Part shown: positions 33,904 to 43,069 of the stretch, piece after piece
How positions within the stretch are numbered: the first letter of the stretch is position 1
Layout: each line of letters opens with the position of its first letter
Origin: Photobacterium angustum
GTDB taxonomy: Bacteria; Pseudomonadota; Gammaproteobacteria; Enterobacterales; Vibrionaceae
Assembly: GCF_002954615.1 (NCBI RefSeq)
Contig: NZ_MSCJ01000003.1
Coordinates: 620,001-684,000 of the forward strand
Direction: 5' to 3'
DNA: 64,000 bases
Made by a program: the position numbers and the translations under genes
The notes under the pieces: model-generated
The model's database searches: none
What the model was told of the DNA's origin: nothing
Seen by the model: only the letters and a program-made list of their open reading frames with translations

Positions 33904-34305
33904 TTAATCAATTGAGCAGCTACTACAGCGTGATTTCCCGGTTAACAAATAGGAAATACGATAACGGTTTCTGGCAAAAAATAAGTATGCTTTATCGGCA
34001 ACGATACGTATCACTGGAAGCCTAAGTAATTTTAACCATTTCTTTTTACCAACAAGATTCCATGCTTTATAAGTGACATCAAGACCAAGTAAAAGTTGTT
34101 GTTCATCACCTGTTTGAGTAGTGAGTAAACCGTGTAAAATGCTGCTAGCTTTTTCTTTTGATATGTCAGGAAAGCGCTGGTTGAAATCAGGCACAAGAAT
34201 ATCTTCAAATTGTAGTTTTTGATGTGCATTTAGTTGTCGAAGTTGCTTCATCTCAGCGACACAAAGTGGACAACTTCCATCATAAAAGATGATCATCTTT
34301 TCCAT
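33904..34305 (-). CDS. DCC-family thiol-disulfide oxidoreductase-like protein (DUF393)
   Basis: A 133-residue protein opening with IIFYDGSCPLCVAEM, the DxxCxxC-type signature of the DCC family, followed by LLTTQTGDEQQLLLGLDVTYKAW. A C-terminal CSSC adds two further Cys. A redox role is inferred in the literature from the fold. It starts 30 bases after the DUF3429 gene and shares its transcript. Its ribosome binding site and start codon lie in a 14-bp tandem duplication. Confidence 0.82.
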   Translation of the reverse strand: MEKMIIFYDGSCPLCVAEMKQLRQLNAHQKLQFEDILVPDFNQRFPDISKEKASSILHGLLTTQTGDEQQLLLGLDVTYKAWNLVGKKKWLKLLRLPVIRIVADKAYLFFARNRYRISYLLTGKSRCSSCSID

Positions 34306-34329
34306 GTTTCTTATTCCATGTTTCTTATT
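34302..34329 (-). repeat. 14-bp tandem duplication over the DCC gene start
   Basis: The unit CCATGTTTCTTATT is present twice in direct succession (34302-34315, 34316-34329) with a partial third copy. On the minus strand this doubles GGAATAAGAAACATG, giving an extra start followed at once by GAA-TAA. Confidence 0.8.
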
Positions 34330-34335
34330 CCTTGT

Positions 34336-34779
34336 TTACGTAATTGCAAATAAAACCGCATGTAATCCGCAAACACAGGTGGTGAGACGATTACGTAATT
34401 GTTGATAATACTCATCTTGATGAGTGGAGTTAAATTTTATTTCGGCGATACGAATACAGATAAAACCCAGCATTAATGCAACAATAGCCCAAGTGTAGTG
34501 ATCTGTTGAATGTAATAGCGAAAACCAAGCGAGTAGCGCAAAAAAGTTACTCAAGAGTAAAGCAAACCGACTGGTTGAATTTTCCTTGTGATTCAGACTG
34601 TTTCCCCACATAACGCCAGAAAGAAAGCTAAGAATAATAGCACTATAACTGACGAAGATTAGCAAAGCTGAAGTGTTAAAAATACTTATCTCAAGGCTGA
34701 TAGCAAGTGCACTTATAGCAAAAGGAATAAGACCTAGATAGCCAAGAGTGTGGGTCGGGGATCGAATGATTGTGTTCAT
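34336..34779 (-). CDS. DUF3429 family membrane protein
   Basis: A 147-residue inner-membrane protein with four or five helices. The segment VSYSAIILSFLSGVMWGNSL is the DUF3429 marker. Function is unknown in the family. Together with the DCC gene it forms a two-gene minus-strand unit, and the pair may share a role in membrane redox or envelope maintenance, which is inference from position only. Confidence 0.8.
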   Translation of the reverse strand: MNTIIRSPTHTLGYLGLIPFAISALAISLEISIFNTSALLIFVSYSAIILSFLSGVMWGNSLNHKENSTSRFALLLSNFFALLAWFSLLHSTDHYTWAIVALMLGFICIRIAEIKFNSTHQDEYYQQLRNRLTTCVCGLHAVLFAIT

Positions 34780-34955
34780 ATTTCCTAGTCGTTATTGAAT
34801 GACTAATTTAATACGCTTAAAAATAGGAATCTGATCAATGGGGGTTACATATTGATGAAAAGCGGGGATAATATCGCGCTCGCTGTAGGTATATGATTGG
34901 TATATACCCTTGTGTAGCGATGCTAGTGTCACTTTCAACTTCTAGGATATTAACT

Positions 34956-35552
34956 ATGCGCGCTTTCGTCTTAAGAGCCCGTTCTGCACCCACCGACAGT
35001 AAAATGCTGTTAGCATCTGTTGGTCAAGATGCTCATACTGAAATTTTGGCTCACGTTTTAATGAATGCTATTTTTGTGGCGCAGTCTCACCGCGAAGATA
35101 TTATGGTGCATTTAGTGCTTGAAAGTACGCAAGACTTTTCTCGTACCATTAGCTTTAATTCAAATGATATTACTAATTTAACCGGCTTTCATGAGCAAGC
35201 ATGGTTAGATAAGATCACTCATGCGCTTGATAAATCATTAGGCATGGGTAAAGAACAATGTCGAAATGTAGAACCGGGGATCACTGTTCGTACGATCAGT
35301 TTTGAAAAGCTGGTGGTTGAACTCGCTGAAGACTACCAATTATACATGTTAGATAAGAAAGGGGATTTTGTTCGAGATATTGAACTTGCTGCGAACCCTT
35401 GTTTCTTATTAACAGATCATATGCCAATGCCTAAGAAAAGTTATAACAGCTTAAAACGCTTAGGCGCGCAGAAGATTAGCTTAGGTCCTAAGATGTTATT
35501 TGCCTCTCAATGCATCGTATTAATTCATAATGAGTTAGATTTAACGCTATAA
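34956..35552 (+). CDS. trmY: TrmY-family (UPF0217) SPOUT methyltransferase
   Basis: A 198-residue protein starting MRAFVLRARSAPTDSK at 34956. It matches the TrmY/DUF358 family: LAHVLMNAIFVAQSHREDIMVHLVLE, then the SPOUT knot region with FLLTDHMPMPKKSYN, ISLGPKMLFASQCIVLIHN. In archaea TrmY methylates N1 of pseudouridine 54 in tRNA. A Vibrio cholerae chromosome II homologue exists, but what the bacterial enzymes modify is uncertain, because bacterial tRNAs carry T54. It is a solitary gene with its own terminator. Confidence 0.85.
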   Translation: MRAFVLRARSAPTDSKMLLASVGQDAHTEILAHVLMNAIFVAQSHREDIMVHLVLESTQDFSRTISFNSNDITNLTGFHEQAWLDKITHALDKSLGMGKEQCRNVEPGITVRTISFEKLVVELAEDYQLYMLDKKGDFVRDIELAANPCFLLTDHMPMPKKSYNSLKRLGAQKISLGPKMLFASQCIVLIHNELDLTL

Positions 35553-35576
35553 CGAGATGTAAAGGTCTCTTTTATT

Positions 35577-35608
35577 AAAGCCGTAACAGCGATTGTTACG
35601 GCTTTTTT
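35577..35608 (+). terminator. Rho-independent terminator of trmY
   Basis: Perfect 12-bp stem AAAGCCGTAACA and complement with a GCGAT loop and a T run. Confidence 0.85.
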
Positions 35609-35844
35609 GTTGCATCAATGTTGTGATTTATATCGCATATTTTCTAGTGAGGATCTTATTGTATTGACGTGTTTTGACTATAACATTATGAAAAATTAGT
35701 AATTTTCAAAAATGATGCTTTGTTGGTTCTAAAAATGGAATGATGTTTGTTTAATGCTTGTAAATGGAATAAACCATTTCTAGTGAAGCAACGGTTAAAT
35801 GCCTAAAACTATGAAAAGTAAGATACTAAATATGGGGTAAGAAT

Positions 35845-35928
35845 ATGCTTGAGCTTAGAGAAGTTCAGTGTATTTTCATTCCTAAATACCGTAGGTATAA
35901 ACACACCCATAAGAATGACAACCGTTAG
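35845..35928 (+). pseudogene. Possible remnant of an IS200/IS605 (Y1) transposase N-terminus
   Basis: A 27-codon frame reads LREVQCIFIPKYRRYKHTHK. The string I-F-I-P-K-Y-R-R resembles the first strand of IS200-type transposases (usually H-x-V-F-x-x-K-Y-R-R). Nothing else of the gene remains. Confidence 0.35.
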
Positions 35929-35956
35929 CTAAACGGGCCTTTTTACAGGAATCAAT

Positions 35957-37417
35957 ATGCAATTATCCTCTCAGCCTAAAGGGCTTTTTCACCTCATCGC
36001 AATACAAATGTGGGAATTTTTTAGCTACTACGGCATGCGTTCGCTATTAATTCTATTTTTAACCCAAAAACTCTTAATGTCAGATGAACATGCTTATGCA
36101 CTATATGGTGCATATACATCTTTAGTTTATGTGACACCCATTTTAGGGGGTTATTTAGCAGACCGATATTTGGGTAATTATTGGGCTGTTGTTATTGGCG
36201 GCTTATTGATGGTTGCTGGTCACGTTGTATTGAGTATTCCGAGTAACGATCATACGACTTTGTATTCAGCGTTAGCATTAATTATTTGTGGTTATGGTTT
36301 TTTTAAAACTAACTCAAGCTGCTTGTTGGGTGAGTTATATAAAGGTCATGAAAGCGCGCGTGAATCAGGATTTTCTATATCCTATATAGGCGGTAACATT
36401 GGTTCTGCACTCGCACCAATTTTCTGTGGGTATGCTGCAAGCCGTTGGGGATGGCATGTGGGCTTTGCTCTTGCAGGTATTGGTATGTTTATTGGCTTAA
36501 TCATTTTTAGTACGGGCCGTAAAAACTTTGTCCATGTACAAAAAGCAAATAAAGCTGCGTTAACACAAAAAACAGCTGGTATTAGTCACTGGTTCTTAAT
36601 CATTCTCGGTGTCGTTGCAGCTGCGGTAGGTCTGGTGTTTGTACTTAAAGATTTATTAGCTGGCTACATTCTTGCCGTGATTCTTGCATTTTCGGCACTA
36701 CAAATGTTGCGTTTATACCGTAAGAGTGATGCTGAAGATCGTAAGAAACTTCACTCAATTATGTATTTTATGATTTTTGGTATGGTGTTCTGGGCATTTG
36801 ATCAGCAAGGTGGCAGTTCAATCAGCTTATTCATCGAGCGTAATATTGATACTGATATTTTTGGTTACCATATTCCAACAGCCTTCTTTCAATCTGTTAA
36901 TCCTGTAGCCGTTATTGTGGGTGGTGCTGCGGTAACATGGTTGTGGAAAGTATTATCGTCACGTCAGATCTCTGTTCGTACATTAACCAAATTAAACATG
37001 GGTTTGTTTCTATTAACTGCGGGCTTTAGTTTGATCACATTGTCTTCTAAGCTAGCAATGGCTACAGGTCATACAACATTCCTATGGCTATTTATTGGTT
37101 TGTTTTTCATTGGCATTGCTGAGCTATTTATTGACCCTGTCGCGTTAGCTGCAATTACGCGTATGAATCCGCAAGGAGCAACAGGTACGGTTGCGGGTAT
37201 TTACATGTTAATGGGTGGTTCGGTAGCAAACTATTTAGCAGCAAACATTGCTGAGTTAACGTCAACCAATACACCACAAGGTGATGCAATAGATTTAATT
37301 ACTTCTGCTGCGCAATATCACCACGTATTCCAGTCAATTTTAATTGTGACGGTTGTGGTACTGGTGATGGGATTATTGGTGAATTTTAAAAACCGTAATC
37401 AGCCAGAATTTGATTAA
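35957..37417 (+). CDS. POT/PTR2-family peptide transporter, DtpD/DtpC-like
   Basis: A 486-residue proton-coupled transporter with 12-14 helices. Helix 1 reads IQMWEFFSYYGMRSLLILFL, a variant of the ExxERFxYYG motif in which the second Glu-Arg is FF, as in the DtpC/D branch. The PTR2 signature GGYLADRYLGNYWAVVIGG follows. It is clearly more distant from the tandem pair at 4.9-9.0 kb than they are from each other. It takes up di- or tripeptides with protons. Confidence 0.88.
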   Translation: MQLSSQPKGLFHLIAIQMWEFFSYYGMRSLLILFLTQKLLMSDEHAYALYGAYTSLVYVTPILGGYLADRYLGNYWAVVIGGLLMVAGHVVLSIPSNDHTTLYSALALIICGYGFFKTNSSCLLGELYKGHESARESGFSISYIGGNIGSALAPIFCGYAASRWGWHVGFALAGIGMFIGLIIFSTGRKNFVHVQKANKAALTQKTAGISHWFLIILGVVAAAVGLVFVLKDLLAGYILAVILAFSALQMLRLYRKSDAEDRKKLHSIMYFMIFGMVFWAFDQQGGSSISLFIERNIDTDIFGYHIPTAFFQSVNPVAVIVGGAAVTWLWKVLSSRQISVRTLTKLNMGLFLLTAGFSLITLSSKLAMATGHTTFLWLFIGLFFIGIAELFIDPVALAAITRMNPQGATGTVAGIYMLMGGSVANYLAANIAELTSTNTPQGDAIDLITSAAQYHHVFQSILIVTVVVLVMGLLVNFKNRNQPEFD

Positions 37418-37434
37418 CGACTAAATACATTATC

Positions 37435-37477
37435 AGCCAGTATTATTACGTTTCTTGTTAATAATACTGGCTTTTTT
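37435..37477 (+). terminator. Rho-independent terminator
   Basis: Perfect 13-bp arms AGCCAGTATTATT and complement followed by TTTTTATT. Confidence 0.85.
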
Positions 37478-37572
37478 ATTGCCTAAATTCTATGACAGCA
37501 AGAATAAAAATCGATCGATATGCCTATTTGTATCGTAAATAAAAGGACGATAAATAATAAGGCATATAATTT

Positions 37573-38904
37573 ATGGCGGTAAAAGCTCTCTATTGGTTTA
37601 CCAATGATTTACGTTTACATGATAACCCTATACTTCATCAAGCTTATGAGCATTGTGACAACCTGCTATGTGTTTATTTTATGGAGCCACAAAAACAGCA
37701 GTTTAATCGTTATCAACTTGTCTCGGTGGGTGAAATTCGTCATCGTTTTTTATTGCAAGCGTTACAAGCACTGCAATCTAATCTAGCTACATTAGGTCAG
37801 CGTTTATTAGTGATGCAGGCCGATCCTATGGTTTCCATGCCAGTATTAATAGAGCAATACGGCATTAACCTTATCTATCGTAGTCGTCACTGCGGCTGGT
37901 ATGAACAACAGCAATGGCGTTACCTAAAACAATGTTATCCCCATTTGCGATTTGTAGAAGTTGATACGCATACGTTGTACTCACAAGATCAACTGCCGTT
38001 TCCTCTTTCAGACATGCCAAAGAGCTATTCAAAATTTCGTAAACAGATAGAGCAAAACGTCACTGTATCTTCACCTCTTCTTGTACCTGATTATTTACCG
38101 CCACAACCTAATGTGTTTTGTTCTGAATATTTAGATATTCGTCATGTCCACATTTCAGATAATGATCAGGTTGAGTGGCATGGTGGTGAAAATGTAGCAC
38201 TGATGCATTTACAGCAATACTTTTCTTCTCGTTTACCGTCTAGTTATAAAGAAACGCGTAATGCCATAGAGGGTTGGGATAACTCAACCAAATTTTCACC
38301 GTGGCTAGCGTGTGGTGCATTATCCGCCAAAATGATCATGGCTACCTTGCTAGATTATGAAAAATACAAAGAGAAAAATTCATCAACCTACTGGATCTTC
38401 TTTGAGTTGTTATGGCGTGAGTTTTTTCAATGGCATGCGCATGCTGTTGGGCGAGATCTGTATCGTTTCAGTGGTGTGCAAAACAAACGGTTATTAAATA
38501 GTTTTTATCCTATTCGTTTTAAACAATGGTGCGAGGGCTCAACGCCTTATCCTATTGTTAATGCGTTTATGAAACAGCTAAACCAAACGGGCTACATGTC
38601 CAATCGTGGGCGCCAAATAGTTGCAAGTTGTTTGGTTAATGAGTTATCCGTTGATTGGCGTTACGGTGCAGCTTATTTTGAACAACAACTGATTGATCAT
38701 GATGTTGCGGCAAACTGGGGCAATTGGCAGTACATTGCAGGGGTGGGAACAGACAGTCGTGAAAAACGTTGGTTTGATTTAGAAAAGCAAACACGACTTT
38801 TTGATCCTAATCAGCACTTTATTCGCTATTGGAGGGGGGATGAAAACCTTAACGCCTTAGACAGTGTAAACATTGATGATTGGCCAATGAGTGGTAGAGG
38901 GTAA
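37573..38904 (+). CDS. Cryptochrome DASH
   Basis: A 443-residue DASH-type cryptochrome/photolyase. The N-terminal Rossmann half starts ALYWFTNDLRLHDNP, the DASH-specific region MPKSYSKFRKQIEQ follows, and the FAD-binding half includes SSYKETRNAIEGWDNSTKFSPWLACGALSAK, WELLWREFFQWHA and YFEQQLIDHDVAANWGNWQYIAGVGTDS. DASH proteins bind FAD and an antenna and repair cyclobutane dimers in single-stranded DNA, with signalling roles proposed. The next gene starts two bases after its stop, so the photolyase pair is one operon. Confidence 0.92.
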   Translation: MAVKALYWFTNDLRLHDNPILHQAYEHCDNLLCVYFMEPQKQQFNRYQLVSVGEIRHRFLLQALQALQSNLATLGQRLLVMQADPMVSMPVLIEQYGINLIYRSRHCGWYEQQQWRYLKQCYPHLRFVEVDTHTLYSQDQLPFPLSDMPKSYSKFRKQIEQNVTVSSPLLVPDYLPPQPNVFCSEYLDIRHVHISDNDQVEWHGGENVALMHLQQYFSSRLPSSYKETRNAIEGWDNSTKFSPWLACGALSAKMIMATLLDYEKYKEKNSSTYWIFFELLWREFFQWHAHAVGRDLYRFSGVQNKRLLNSFYPIRFKQWCEGSTPYPIVNAFMKQLNQTGYMSNRGRQIVASCLVNELSVDWRYGAAYFEQQLIDHDVAANWGNWQYIAGVGTDSREKRWFDLEKQTRLFDPNQHFIRYWRGDENLNALDSVNIDDWPMSGRG

Positions 38905-38906
38905 TC

Positions 38907-40460
38907 ATGCAATCGTGCTATACAACTCTTCGTTTAATTTTAGGCGATCAACTCAATGCGAGTCATCATTGGTATCAACAACCCAATGAACATGTGCTGT
39001 ATGTTATTGCAGAGCTAAAGCAAGAAACCAACTATGTTACTCACCACCATCAAAAGATCTGTGCATTTTTTGCTGCGATGGAAAATTTCGCGATTGCGCT
39101 GCAACAAGCAGGGCATGAGGTTTTACATTTAACATTAGACGATACTCATACCTATCATGATTTACCTGATTTAATTATTTCACTTTGTCAGCAATATCAT
39201 TGCCAAGCATTTGAATACCAACAACCAGACGAATATCGATTATCGCAACAGTTAGCGGCTTTAAAGATTCCTGATGTAATCGTTCAAGCATGTGATAGCG
39301 AGCATTTCTTACTGACATTGGCCGAACTTGAGCAGTATATAACACCAAACAAACATCACCGTATGGAGAATTTTTATCGCGCTATGCGGAAACGATTTGA
39401 TGTATTAATGGTTGAAGGAAAACCTCAAGGTGGTAAATGGAATTATGATGGTGCAAATCGAAATAAGTTAAAGGCTGGTGATATTGAAGCCATTCCTCAA
39501 CCGTTAATGTTCAGTAATGATGTTAGTGCTATTTCGAAACGACTGGAAAAACACAATATCAACACAATTGGTCAATCTTGTGAGCAATTACTTTGGCCGA
39601 CTAATCGTAAACAATCACAAGCGCTACTGAGTTACTTTTGCCGTGATTTATTGCCTTTGTTTGGACGTTTTCAAGATGCGATGACCACCAAAAGTGAGTC
39701 AGCATGGAGCTTATACCATTCTCGTTTGTCTTTTGCTTTAAATACGAAAATATTGCATCCCATGCAAGTGATCCAAGCGGCTATTGATGCTTACTCCCAA
39801 CCTGATTCAAAGATTGATATTGCCCAAGTTGAAGGGTTTGTTCGCCAGATACTAGGCTGGCGTGAATTTATTCGTGCTATTTATTGGGTCAATATGCCTC
39901 ATTACGGGAAAGAGAATACGTTAGAAGCTAACGGCTCTTTACCTGATTTTTTCTGGGATGCAAAAACCAATATGCAGTGTATGCATCATGCGATTAAACA
40001 GTCGCTCGATTATAGCTACGCTCATCATATTCAGCGTTTAATGGTTACTGGTAATTTTTGTTTATTAACGGGTATTACGCCAAGTGAAGTCGAACAGTGG
40101 TATTTAGGTATTTATATTGATGCGATTGAATGGGTAGAAAAGCCTAATACGCTTGGCATGGCGCTATTTGCAGATGCTGGTGTGGTAGCAACAAAGCCTT
40201 ATGCTGCAAGTGGGGCATACATTAATAAGATGAGCGATTATTGCACATCATGTCAGTACGAGGTTAAAAAGAAAACAGGGCTGAATGCTTGTCCATTTAA
40301 TAGTTTATATTGGCGTTTTATGGATAAAAATAGGGAGTTATTAGCAAATAATCCTCGTGTAGGTATGCTATTTAGTCATTGGGACAAATTAGATGATAGT
40401 GAGCAGGCTGTTATTGTAGAGCAAGCCGAGTATTATTTACGCCATATTAATTCACTATAA
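38907..40460 (+). CDS. Iron-sulfur bacterial cryptochrome/photolyase (FeS-BCP, prokaryotic (6-4) photolyase type)
   Basis: A 517-residue protein of the FeS-BCP class. It opens LRLILGDQLNASHHW, with the central MENFYRAMRKRFDVLM and GGKWNYDGANR motifs, and RQILGWREFIRAIYWVNMP in the FAD half. Three cysteines of the 4Fe-4S cluster are seen in YCTSCQYEVKKKTGLNACPFN; the fourth is earlier. Members with ribolumazine and FAD repair (6-4) photoproducts. Located two bases after the DASH gene, it complements its repair range. Confidence 0.92.
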   Translation: MQSCYTTLRLILGDQLNASHHWYQQPNEHVLYVIAELKQETNYVTHHHQKICAFFAAMENFAIALQQAGHEVLHLTLDDTHTYHDLPDLIISLCQQYHCQAFEYQQPDEYRLSQQLAALKIPDVIVQACDSEHFLLTLAELEQYITPNKHHRMENFYRAMRKRFDVLMVEGKPQGGKWNYDGANRNKLKAGDIEAIPQPLMFSNDVSAISKRLEKHNINTIGQSCEQLLWPTNRKQSQALLSYFCRDLLPLFGRFQDAMTTKSESAWSLYHSRLSFALNTKILHPMQVIQAAIDAYSQPDSKIDIAQVEGFVRQILGWREFIRAIYWVNMPHYGKENTLEANGSLPDFFWDAKTNMQCMHHAIKQSLDYSYAHHIQRLMVTGNFCLLTGITPSEVEQWYLGIYIDAIEWVEKPNTLGMALFADAGVVATKPYAASGAYINKMSDYCTSCQYEVKKKTGLNACPFNSLYWRFMDKNRELLANNPRVGMLFSHWDKLDDSEQAVIVEQAEYYLRHINSL

Positions 40461-40525
40461 AGAAAAGGCGTGTTTAATCGCCAGTAATGACGTTGTTACA
40501 CATCATCGTAAGATAAGGTTTAAGC

Positions 40526-41842
40526 ATGAAAGATCCACATCAGTATTCAAAAGTGCCTAAAGGGCGATTATCACGACTATCGAAATTAGGCTCACTGGCG
40601 TCAAGAGTCGCAACTGGCATGGTTGCTGAAGGGGTGAAACAGTTAGCGTCAGGACATCGTCCCAAAGCCAGTGAGTTGCTCTTAACGCCGAAAAATGCTC
40701 AACGTGTGGCTGACCAATTAGCACAGTTACGCGGTGCTGCGATGAAAGTAGGTCAACTTTTATCGATGGATGCTGGTGATTTACTCCCGAAAGAATTAAC
40801 TGAACTGCTATCTCGTTTGCAAGCTGATGCTAAACCTATGCCTATTAGCCAATTGAATCATGTGCTCATTGCTAACTGGGGAGAAGATTGGCAAGACAAA
40901 TTTGCTCAGTTTTCGTTTTATCCTGTTGCTGCAGCATCAATAGGACAAGTTCATAGAGCAAAAACCAAAGACGGTCGAGATATTGCTTTAAAGATACAGT
41001 ATCCAGGTATTGGAGAAAGCATTGATAGCGATGTACATAATGTTTCAACCTTGCTGAATGTATCAGGATTGATCCCTAAGTCTATTGATGTGTCAGATTT
41101 ATTAGACGAAGCGAAAAAACAGTTACATGCCGAAGCTAATTATCAGCAAGAAGCACAATATCTTAAACAGTTTCGCCAATTACTTTCAGAGGATGCCCGT
41201 TTTCTGATCCCTGATATATACGATGATTTAACATGTGAAACGATCCTTGCGATGAGTTTTGTCGAAGGAATAGAAATAGAGCAACTGGCTAAGCAGTCCC
41301 AAGCGGTTCGTGATGAGGTGATGGCATTAGCCTTTACCTTATTGTTCAAAGAAGTGTTTGAATTTCGATTGGTGCAAACCGACCCTAATTTTGCTAACTA
41401 TCGTTACAACCTTACAACTCATCAGTTTATTTTGCTTGATTTTGGCGCGACACGTGAGTATCCCGAACATGTCTCTGAAGGTTATCGCCAATTGATGACT
41501 GGTGCGGTGAAAAATGATCGTGAATCTATGCTTAACGCGTTAAAGCAAATAGGCTTTTTCCATCAGCAAATTGAAGATGTCGCACAACAAGCAGTCGTGA
41601 ATTTATGTTTAGAAGCTTGCGAGCCATTAGCGTTTAATGGTGTGTATGATTTTGGTGTAACAGATATGGGGAAACGTATTCGCGATGCCGGTAGTGCCTT
41701 GAGTATGAATAGTGGTTATTGGCATACACCGCCCGCAGATGCTATTTTTTTACACCGTAAATTGGGTGGTTTATATTTGTTGGCAGCCAAGCTTAAAGCC
41801 AGAGTGAATGTTCATGCGTTATTTCAGCCTTATATTAGGTAA
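40526..41842 (+). CDS. ABC1/AarF/ADCK-family atypical kinase-like protein
   Basis: A 438-residue ABC1-family protein. The family marks are KxGQ (KVGQLLSMDAGD), the Ala-rich loop AAASIGQVHRA, the Lys in ALKIQYPG, and LDFGATREYP for the metal site. The expected HADPHPGN is changed to QTDPNFANY, keeping Asp-Pro and Asn. Such proteins bind nucleotide and lipid and support quinone synthesis (UbiB) or other lipid handling; this is not the housekeeping ubiB, which clusters with ubiE and ubiJ. It directly follows the photolyase genes on the same strand (65 bases), so a shared stress role is possible. Confidence 0.87.
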   Translation: MKDPHQYSKVPKGRLSRLSKLGSLASRVATGMVAEGVKQLASGHRPKASELLLTPKNAQRVADQLAQLRGAAMKVGQLLSMDAGDLLPKELTELLSRLQADAKPMPISQLNHVLIANWGEDWQDKFAQFSFYPVAAASIGQVHRAKTKDGRDIALKIQYPGIGESIDSDVHNVSTLLNVSGLIPKSIDVSDLLDEAKKQLHAEANYQQEAQYLKQFRQLLSEDARFLIPDIYDDLTCETILAMSFVEGIEIEQLAKQSQAVRDEVMALAFTLLFKEVFEFRLVQTDPNFANYRYNLTTHQFILLDFGATREYPEHVSEGYRQLMTGAVKNDRESMLNALKQIGFFHQQIEDVAQQAVVNLCLEACEPLAFNGVYDFGVTDMGKRIRDAGSALSMNSGYWHTPPADAIFLHRKLGGLYLLAAKLKARVNVHALFQPYIR

Positions 41843-42061
41843 TATTGAATAACTAGTTAAATGTTTTCTAATAATATTAACTTGTAAGATCATATAAAAT
41901 CTAAATTTCAAGTCGTTATTGTTTAGAAATTTGAGCGTATATTTTTACAATCAAATATTGTTTGTTTTTTATTAGACATTAGACCCCTGTTTGATAGTAT
42001 GCTTCGCAATATTTGTATGATGAATATGCATCAAAGCATGCAATAATCTTAAGAGAGTAAA

Positions 42062-43051
42062 ATGACAGGTAAGCATGTATCTTATGCGGTACAAAATTAT
42101 GACGCATTGTCCTATAAGCCTCAGGACGTATCTAAGATAGCACTTGTCACGGAAGGTGGAGGCCAAAGAGGGATCTTTACCGCTGGGGTATTGGATTCAT
42201 TTTTAGATCAGGATTTTAATCCGTTCTCACTAATGATTGGTACATCTGCAGGATCGCTTAATTTAGCGTCTTATATCTGTGGCCAAAAGAAACATGCTTT
42301 TAAGGTGATCACAGAAGCAACGACGAATCATCATTTCTTCGATGTATATCGCTTTTTGTTTGGTCGCGAAGGGCTTGATCTTGATTGGTTAATGCAGCAA
42401 ACCCAGACACGCTTTGAGCTTGATTGGCATCAAGGCCGACAAAATATGCGTAATCGAACTGTACTCGCATCAGCAAGTAATACGGTTAGTCATCAAGCGG
42501 CGTATTTTAATTTAAATACTGATAATTGGTCTTTGGCATTAAAAGCTTCATGCGCGATCCCTGTTTTAAATCGACAACCAATTTACTCACAAAATGAATA
42601 TTGGGTTGATGGTGGTTTATCTGCCCCCATTCCTGTTCAAGAAGCTTATGAGCGCGGTTATCGTCATATTGTTGTGATCCGCACTGTGCCTATTGATACG
42701 TCATTTGATCATTGCTGGATGAGTAACATTCGTCGTGCCTTAGGCCAATCAAAAGCCGCAGGTATGATTGAGATGTTGTTAGAACATGAAGATAACTATA
42801 GAAAAACACAAGAGTTTCTTAGTAATCCGCCTGATGACGTTACTATTTATGAGATCCATCCGCAAAAAGCGTTAAAGTCAAAAATGATTGGTAGTGATAT
42901 GCCATCGTTAGAAGAAGATTACAGCCTTGGCTATCAATCAGGTAAGTATTTCTTAAACACAGTGGGTCGCTATATTGATATTGATGAGCCTCATTGTGAT
43001 GTGTCCCATTTGGTGGGAGAAGAAGTCAGCGATTTATGTAAGTTTGCATAA
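42062..43051 (+). CDS. Patatin-like phospholipase (YjjU-like)
   Basis: A 329-residue patatin-fold lipase. The oxyanion loop is EGGGQRGIFTAG, the catalytic Ser62 is in MIGTSAGSLN and the dyad Asp183 in WVDGGLSAP. No signal peptide is visible, so it probably works inside the cell on phospholipids. A lysophospholipase-like gene starts 18 bases after its stop, so the two form a degradation pair: one removes acyl chains from phospholipid, the other acts on the lyso-product. Confidence 0.87.
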   Translation: MTGKHVSYAVQNYDALSYKPQDVSKIALVTEGGGQRGIFTAGVLDSFLDQDFNPFSLMIGTSAGSLNLASYICGQKKHAFKVITEATTNHHFFDVYRFLFGREGLDLDWLMQQTQTRFELDWHQGRQNMRNRTVLASASNTVSHQAAYFNLNTDNWSLALKASCAIPVLNRQPIYSQNEYWVDGGLSAPIPVQEAYERGYRHIVVIRTVPIDTSFDHCWMSNIRRALGQSKAAGMIEMLLEHEDNYRKTQEFLSNPPDDVTIYEIHPQKALKSKMIGSDMPSLEEDYSLGYQSGKYFLNTVGRYIDIDEPHCDVSHLVGEEVSDLCKFA

Positions 43052-43069
43052 TAATTATAAGAAGTTGTC

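Larger units (their letters stand above)
35553..35956. other. Intergenic region with terminator and a small transposase-like fragment
   Basis: It contains the terminator at 35577 and the fragment at 35845; the rest is AT-rich and presumably holds the promoter of the POT gene at 35957. Confidence 0.4.
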
